Shown here: in pieces, positions 59,169 through 64,000 of the stretch | Layout: every line of letters starts with the position of its first letter | Position numbering within the stretch: the first letter of the stretch is position 1 | NCBI RefSeq assembly: GCF_003626535.1 | Contig: NZ_RBAL01000020.1 | Coordinates: forward strand, 1 to 64,000 | Direction: 5' to 3' | DNA length: 64,000 nucleotides | Source of the DNA: Streptomyces hoynatensis | GTDB lineage: Bacteria; Actinomycetota; Actinomycetes; Streptomycetales; Streptomycetaceae | Program-made: the position numbers and the translations under genes | The notes under the pieces: generated by a model | The model's input: only the letters and a program-made list of their open reading frames with translations | What the model was told of the DNA's origin: nothing | The model's database searches: none

Positions 59169-61355
59169 ATGACCACCCTTCGCCGTTCTCTGGCCGCGCT
59201 GCTCCTGGGGGCCGTGGCCGCGCTCGCCGCGCTGCTCGTGACGGCCGCCCCGGCCGCCGCCCACGCCACGCTCGCCGGCAGCACGCCAGGGGACGGCGAG
59301 GTGGTCGCCACCGCTCCGGAGCAGGTGACGCTCACCTTCTCCGAGCACGTCTCCGTGGCCGAGGGCGGCATACGCGTCCTCGGCCCCGAGGGCGAGGCCG
59401 CCGACACCGGGGAACTCGGCGGCGAGGGCGCCGAGCGCTCCGTGGCGCTGCGCCCCGGCCTGCCCGAGGGCACCTACACCGTCGCCTGGCAGGTGGTCTC
59501 CGCCGACAGCCACCCGATCTCGGGGGCGTTCACCTTCTCCATCGGCGCGCCCTCCGCCACCACGGTCGACGCCTCGTCCGTCGCGGCAAGCGGCGACGAC
59601 GGGGCCGTCGGCCTCCTCTACGACATCGCCAGGTACGCCGCCTACGCCGGGTTCGTGCTGCTGGCCGGGCCCTGCGTCTTCGTCCTCTGCTGCTGGCCCG
59701 GGGCCGCCGGGCGGCAGGCGGTGCAGCGGGTGACCCTGACCGGCTGGACGGCGGCCACCGCCGCCACCCTGGCGCTGCTCCTGCTGCGCACGCCCTACAC
59801 CGGCTCAGGCGACCTGGCGGACGCCTTCGACCTGGACGGGCTGCGGGACGTCGTCGGCACCAAGGAGGGCACCGCACTCGTCACGCGGCTGCTGATCCTG
59901 GCCGCCTCGGGGGCGTTCCTCGCGCTGCTGCACGGCAGCTGGGCCCGGCTGCGGACGCGGGTGGCGGCGCACGGGGCGGGGCGCGCGACCAGGGACCGCG
60001 CCGGGGCGGACGACGCACGGGACGAGGTACGGGACGAGGTACGGGGCGGGGAGCCGGACGACGCACGGGACGAGGAGCGGGGCGGGGAGCCGGGCACGGG
60101 ATCGGACGACGCGCCGGACGACGTGCCGGCCGAGGCGGACGGCGAGGAGCCGGACGACGAGGCGGACGCCGACCGGCTGCGCGACTACACCTTCGGCCTC
60201 GCGCTCGGCGGCACCGTCCTGGCCGTGGGCATCGCCGCGACCTGGGCCATGGCGGAACACGCCTCCACCGGGCGGCAGACGGCGCTCGCCATCCCGGCCG
60301 ACATCGTGCACCTGCTCTCCGTCGCCACCTGGCTCGGCGGGCTGGTCACCCTGCTCTCCCTGCTCCACGGCGCCCCGGCGACCCCGCCCGCCGCCGCGGT
60401 GCGCCGGTTCTCCGGGCTCGCCCTGGGCAGCGTCGCGGCCCTCGCGGCCACCGGGCTCTACCAGTCCTGGCGGCAGGTCGGCCTCTCCTGGTCGGCCCTC
60501 ACCGGCACCTCCTACGGCAAGCTGCTGATCCTCAAGGTGGCACTGGTCGCCGGGGTGCTCGCCGTGGCCTTCTTCTCCCGCCGCCTGACCGCCCGCCTCG
60601 CCGACCCCGCGGCCACCACCGGGACCGGCGAGGCCGGCACGCCCGAGGCAGGCACGCCCGAGGCAGAACACGCGCCCGGGCGGCGGCCCGAGCCGGCCGC
60701 CGTCGCCGCGGCCGAGCGGGACCCGGGCGCGGGGCAGGGGCCGCGGCCGGTGGACGCGCAACGGGCCAGGCAGCTCGCCCGCCAGCGCGACGCCGCCCTG
60801 CGGGCCCGCCGCCAGAAGGCGCGGAACGCCGAGCCGGCCCGGGCCGCGCTGCGCCGTTCCGTCCTCGCCGAGGCGGCGGTGGCCGCGGTCGTCCTCGCCG
60901 TCACCACCGGCCTCACCAACACCACCCCCGCGCACACCGCGGCCGCGGCCGAGAACGCCGGCCCGTCCGGCTCGCACCGGGGAGCGCACGGCGAGGGGCA
61001 CGAGGCGGGCCAGGAGCCTCCCACGCTGGAGATCCCGTACGACACCGGCGGCCCCGGCGGCCAGGGCACCGCGCACGTGGAGTTCTCCTCCGCGGGCACC
61101 GGGGAGAACACCCTCCACGTCTCGCTGACCGACCCCGCGGGACAGGTCACCGAGGTGGCCGAGATCCGGGTCGCCCTCTCCCTTCCCGCCGAGGACCTCG
61201 GCCCGCTGCGTTACCAGGCCCAGCGGGTGGACGCGGGCCACTGGGCCGTCACCGGCGTGCAGTTGCCGCGCCCCGGGGAGTGGGAGCTGGACCTGACCGT
61301 GCGGAGCTCGGACATCGACGAGGTGACCGAGACGGCGGAGTTCACGCTGGAGTGA
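59169..61355 (+). CDS. CopC-CopD fusion copper-transport protein
   Basis: 728 aa from ATG 59169. The signal peptide ends AAA, leaving His at the mature N-terminus (HATLAGSTPGDGEVV) of a CopC domain (about 34-125). A CopD-type multi-helix domain (about 155-480; DIVHLLSVATWLGGLVTLLS, LYQSWRQVGLSWSALTG, SYGKLLILKVALVAGVLAVA) is interrupted by a highly charged Asp/Glu/Arg loop (about 275-335). A second basic Ala/Arg-rich loop leads to one more helix and a C-terminal beta-rich domain (about 610-728). It probably imports or hands over copper across the membrane. Confidence 0.88.
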   Translation: MTTLRRSLAALLLGAVAALAALLVTAAPAAAHATLAGSTPGDGEVVATAPEQVTLTFSEHVSVAEGGIRVLGPEGEAADTGELGGEGAERSVALRPGLPEGTYTVAWQVVSADSHPISGAFTFSIGAPSATTVDASSVAASGDDGAVGLLYDIARYAAYAGFVLLAGPCVFVLCCWPGAAGRQAVQRVTLTGWTAATAATLALLLLRTPYTGSGDLADAFDLDGLRDVVGTKEGTALVTRLLILAASGAFLALLHGSWARLRTRVAAHGAGRATRDRAGADDARDEVRDEVRGGEPDDARDEERGGEPGTGSDDAPDDVPAEADGEEPDDEADADRLRDYTFGLALGGTVLAVGIAATWAMAEHASTGRQTALAIPADIVHLLSVATWLGGLVTLLSLLHGAPATPPAAAVRRFSGLALGSVAALAATGLYQSWRQVGLSWSALTGTSYGKLLILKVALVAGVLAVAFFSRRLTARLADPAATTGTGEAGTPEAGTPEAEHAPGRRPEPAAVAAAERDPGAGQGPRPVDAQRARQLARQRDAALRARRQKARNAEPARAALRRSVLAEAAVAAVVLAVTTGLTNTTPAHTAAAAENAGPSGSHRGAHGEGHEAGQEPPTLEIPYDTGGPGGQGTAHVEFSSAGTGENTLHVSLTDPAGQVTEVAEIRVALSLPAEDLGPLRYQAQRVDAGHWAVTGVQLPRPGEWELDLTVRSSDIDEVTETAEFTLE

Positions 61356-61377
61356 ACGCGCGCAGGCCAGGCCCACC

Positions 61378-61475
61378 CGACCCACCGACCCGCCCCACCG
61401 ATCCCACGCACCGACCCGCCCCACCGATCCCACGCACCGACCCGCCCCACCGACCCGCCCCACCGATCCGACCAC
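61378..61475. repeat. 26-bp tandem repeat between CopCD and the DyP peroxidase gene
   Basis: CACCGACCCGCCCCACCGAT followed by CCCACG repeats about three times, then decays into half-units (CACCGACCCGCCC). The array has no G-rich counterpart features and no ORF. It fills most of the 149-base gap. Confidence 0.8.
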
Positions 61476-61504
61476 CGAACGAGCAAAGCGCGAAGTGATC
61501 CACG

Positions 61505-62734
61505 ATGACTGAGCTCTCCCGCCGCCGCCTCCTCACCACCGCGGGCGCGACCGGCGCCGGCGGCCTCGCCCTCGGCACGACCGGCGGCGCCCTCGCCCAC
61601 GCGGCCACCACCAGGGACCGTGGCCCCGGCCTGTCCACCGTCGGCTCCACCTCCGTGCCCTTCCACGGCACGCACCAGCCCGGCATCACCACCCCGATCC
61701 AGGCGCACGGGCACCTCGCCGCGTTCGACCTGGTGCCGGGGGCGGGACGGCGGCAGGCCGCCGGGCTGCTGCGCCGCTGGTCCACGCTCGCCGCCGACCT
61801 GATGGCGGGCGGCACCGCGGAGACCGACACCGGGGTGGCCAGGGACGCGGGACCCGCCTCCCTGACCGTCACCTTCGGCTTCGGCCGGGGCTTCTTCGAC
61901 GCCACGGACCTCGCCCACGCCCGCCCGGCGGCGCTCGACCCGCTGCCGCAGTTCTCCAGCGACCACCTCGATCCCGAGCGTTCCGACGGCGATCTGTGGG
62001 TGCAGATCGGCGCCGACGACGGACTGGTCGCGTTCCAGGCGCTGCGCGTGCTCCAGCGTGCGGCCATCGAGTCGGGGGCGGCCCGGGTCCGCTGGCAGAT
62101 GTCCGGCTTCAGTCGCAGCCCGGGCGCCACGGCCCGGCCGATGACCACCCGCAACCTGATGGGCCAGGTGGACGGCACCAACAACCCGCAGCCCTCGGAC
62201 CCCGACTTCGACCGGCGGATCTTCGTGCCGGCCGGCGGCGAACCCGGCTGGATGGCGCACGGCTCCTACGCGGTGGTGCGCCGCATCCGGATGCTCCTCG
62301 ACGACTGGGAGGCGCAGTCGCGCGCGGAGCAGGAGCGCGTGATAGGGCGCAGGAAGTCCGACGGAGCGCCGCTGACCGGGGAGGAGGAGACCAGCCCGGT
62401 GGACCTGGACGCGGTCGACGAGGCGGGGGACCCGGTGATTCCCGCCAACGCCCACATCCGGGTGACCTCGCCCGACACCAACGGCGGGGCGGCGATGCTG
62501 CGCAGGTCCTTCTCCTTCCACGACGGCTTCCGCGCGGACGGGGCGCCGGACGCCGGGCTGCTCTTCGTGTGCTGGCAGGCCGATCCGCTGAACGGCTTCG
62601 TGCCGGTGCAGCGGAAGCTGGACCGGGGCGACGCGCTGTCGGCGTACATCAGGCACGAGGCCAGCGCGCTGTTCGCGGTGCCGGGCGGCGCGGCCGAGGG
62701 CGAGTACGTGGGGCAGGCGCTGCTTGAGGGGTGA
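61505..62734 (+). CDS. dtpA: Tat-exported DyP-type heme peroxidase (DtpA/EfeB-like)
   Basis: 409 aa from ATG 61505. The Tat signal SRRRLLTTAGATGAGGLALG begins at residue 5. The DyP signature GQVDGTNNP (G-x2-D-G, near 219; distal Asp), proximal heme His in NAHIRVTSPD (near 316) and distal Arg in LRRSFSFHDG (near 333) are all present, along with FSRSPGATARPM. In S. lividans, DtpA is needed for maturation of the copper oxidase GlxA and for morphogenesis. The copper genes upstream on the same strand support that role here. GlxA itself is not in the window. Confidence 0.9.
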   Translation: MTELSRRRLLTTAGATGAGGLALGTTGGALAHAATTRDRGPGLSTVGSTSVPFHGTHQPGITTPIQAHGHLAAFDLVPGAGRRQAAGLLRRWSTLAADLMAGGTAETDTGVARDAGPASLTVTFGFGRGFFDATDLAHARPAALDPLPQFSSDHLDPERSDGDLWVQIGADDGLVAFQALRVLQRAAIESGAARVRWQMSGFSRSPGATARPMTTRNLMGQVDGTNNPQPSDPDFDRRIFVPAGGEPGWMAHGSYAVVRRIRMLLDDWEAQSRAEQERVIGRRKSDGAPLTGEEETSPVDLDAVDEAGDPVIPANAHIRVTSPDTNGGAAMLRRSFSFHDGFRADGAPDAGLLFVCWQADPLNGFVPVQRKLDRGDALSAYIRHEASALFAVPGGAAEGEYVGQALLEG

Positions 62735-62822
62735 GGGGCGTGGGGCGGCGGCGCCGGGGGCGGGCCGCCCGGGGGCCGAGGCGAGAGGCGGCGGGGGCGC
62801 GCCGCGGGCTACCGTTGGCCGC

Positions 62823-63767
62823 ATGACAGCTGCCAGCCGCTATGCGTACCTGGGCCCCGAGGGCACCTTCACCGAAGCCGCGCTCCGCTCCCTCCCGGAG
62901 GCGGCGACCCGCGAGCTGGTGCCGATGATCTCGGTGCCGGCCGCCCTCGACGCCGTCAGGTCGGGCTCGGCCGCGGGCGCGCTCGTGCCCATCGAGAACT
63001 CGGTCGAGGGCGGGGTCTCGGCCACCGTGGACGAGCTGGCCTCGGGCGAGCCGCTGATGATCTACCGCGAGGTGCTGCTGCCGATCGCCTTCGCGCTGCT
63101 GGTGCGTCCCGGCACGAAGATCGACGACGTGAAGACGGTGACGGGGCACCCGGTGGCGCAGCCGCAGGTGCGCGGCTGGCTGGAGCGTTTCCTGCCGGAG
63201 GCCCAGTGGGAGTCGGCGGCCTCGAACGCGGATGGGGCGCGGCTGGTGCAGGAGGGGCGGTACGACGCGGCCTTCGCGGGCGAGTTCGCCGCCCCGATCT
63301 ACGGGCTTGAGCCGCTGGTCACCGACATCCACGACGCGCAGAACGCCACCACCCGCTTCGTGCTGACCGGGCGTCCGGCCAGGCCGGCGGCCCCGACCGG
63401 CGCGGACAAGACCTCGGTGGTGCTGTGGCTGCGGCTGGACCACCCGGGCGCGCTGCTCGAACTGCTGCAGGAGTTCGCGACCTGCGGCGTCAACCTCATG
63501 CGGATCGAGTCCCGGCCGACCGGCAAGGGCCTGGGGCAGTACTGCTTCTCCGTGGACTGCGAGGGCCACATCGCGGACCGGCGGGTGGGCGAGGCGCTGA
63601 TGGGGCTGAAGCGGCTGTGCGCCGACGTGCGTTTCCTCGGCTCGTACCCGCGGGCGGACCAGGTGGCGCCCACGGTGCGGACTGGCACCGCGGACGAGGA
63701 CTTCCTGACGGCCGCGGACTGGCTGACGCGGTGCCTGGACGGGCGGCTCGGGCCCAGCGAACGCTGA
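62823..63767 (+). CDS. pheA: Prephenate dehydratase
   Basis: 314 aa from ATG 62823. The catalytic domain (about 6-185) starts RYAYLGPEGTFTEAAL and contains PIENSVEGGVSATVDEL and the catalytic TRF triplet in NATTRFVLTG (near 178). The ACT regulatory domain (about 200-275) has the phenylalanine-binding ESRP motif (MRIESRPTGKGLGQYCF). It converts prephenate to phenylpyruvate with feedback inhibition by Phe. No chorismate mutase domain is fused, as usual for actinomycetes. Confidence 0.95.
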   Translation: MTAASRYAYLGPEGTFTEAALRSLPEAATRELVPMISVPAALDAVRSGSAAGALVPIENSVEGGVSATVDELASGEPLMIYREVLLPIAFALLVRPGTKIDDVKTVTGHPVAQPQVRGWLERFLPEAQWESAASNADGARLVQEGRYDAAFAGEFAAPIYGLEPLVTDIHDAQNATTRFVLTGRPARPAAPTGADKTSVVLWLRLDHPGALLELLQEFATCGVNLMRIESRPTGKGLGQYCFSVDCEGHIADRRVGEALMGLKRLCADVRFLGSYPRADQVAPTVRTGTADEDFLTAADWLTRCLDGRLGPSER

Positions 63768-63920
63768 GGGCGGGGCCGGCCGAACGCCGAACGGGCCGGC
63801 CGCATGCTGAAGGGGGCCGCGGAACGCCGGGGGCCGGTCCCGGCGAACGCCGCGGGGCGGGGCCGCGGGGGCGTTGCGGAGGGGCCCGGACGCCTGCCGG
63901 GGGAGGGCGGCGCCCCGGCC

Positions 63921-63972
63921 TGTGGATTGTCCGCAGAGTTATCCACAGGCGGCCCTCCGTGCCTGGGGATAA
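63921..63972. promoter_or_regulatory. Cluster of DnaA-box-like sites with an inverted repeat
   Basis: TTATCCACA (63939-63947) matches the DnaA-box consensus exactly. TGTGGATTG (63921-63929) and TGGGGATAA (63964-63972) are inverted near-matches. TGTGGAT...ATCCACA also forms a 7-bp inverted repeat. The cluster lies downstream of pheA, and replication-related function is unproven. Confidence 0.5.
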
Positions 63973-64000
63973 GTCGACACGCCCGCCGGGGAATCTTCCG

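Noticed and set aside
61378..61475. Possible CRISPR array
   Set aside because: The 26-base units are directly adjacent without unique spacers and no cas genes are present.
1..64000. Secondary-metabolite gene cluster
   Set aside because: No PKS, NRPS, terpene synthase, lanthipeptide or siderophore core enzyme is present. The LLM oxidoreductase, acyl-CoA ligase and hydrolases are isolated housekeeping-type genes.

Overview
The window is very high-GC actinobacterial DNA with a typical Streptomyces gene complement. It carries paired sporulation-type sigma factors, a subtilisin-inhibitor-family protein, SpoIIE- and RsbW-like signalling proteins, many ECF sigma factors, Tat substrates and one rare TTA leucine codon. 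From memory, the gene order resembles S. coelicolor SCO4035 down to SCO3962 (sigF, sigN ... HtrA, GDPD ... YcnI, Sco, copper chaperone, CopCD, DyP peroxidase, pheA). That comparison is recalled, not computed.

Left edge (1-630): the 3' end of an IS110-type transposase abuts the N-terminal remnant of a disrupted gene. The 3' half of a tRNA-Ser(CGA) with its terminator hairpin follows, and looks like the far attachment site of an integrated element lying mostly outside the window. Next come an orphan PhoP-like response regulator, sigF and sigN (0.8-4.2 kb), a secreted GH16/ricin-lectin glucanase, an ECF sigma/anti-sigma/membrane-protein operon with a Rieske lipoprotein, and assorted enzymes, kinases and transporters (6-18 kb).

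Middle (18-38 kb): a lipoprotein hydrolase, tRNA-Arg and tRNA-Ser genes, a subtilisin-inhibitor-like protein, a very large degenerate histidine-kinase-like protein, an acyl-CoA ligase, ECF sigma factors, a NepA-like small secreted protein and an ECF factor coupled to a His-rich protein. A lower-GC accessory pocket (about 30.6-33.3 kb: GntR regulator plus an unknown gene) ends at the 3' end of a tRNA-Ser(TGA). HtrA protease, GDPD, an RsbW-like ATPase, a SEC-C protein and a degenerate primase-like protein follow.

Right part (38-64 kb): a SpoIIE-like phosphatase, aminopeptidase P, two CNNM-type membrane proteins, a cyclophilin lipoprotein, and an ECF sigma factor flanked by two internally duplicated paralogous envelope proteins. 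After DedA and TatA comes a small polysaccharide locus: nucleotide-sugar dehydrogenase, HAS-like synthase, 39-aa membrane peptide and deacetylase. A periplasmic copper-handling operon leading to a Tat-exported DyP peroxidase precedes prephenate dehydratase, and a cluster of DnaA-box-like sites closes the window.

Most of the window is conserved core-type DNA with heavy regulatory content. The likely mobile parts are the left edge and the 30.6-33.3 kb pocket, both next to serine tRNA sequences. No CRISPR array, PKS/NRPS core or complete mobile element is visible.
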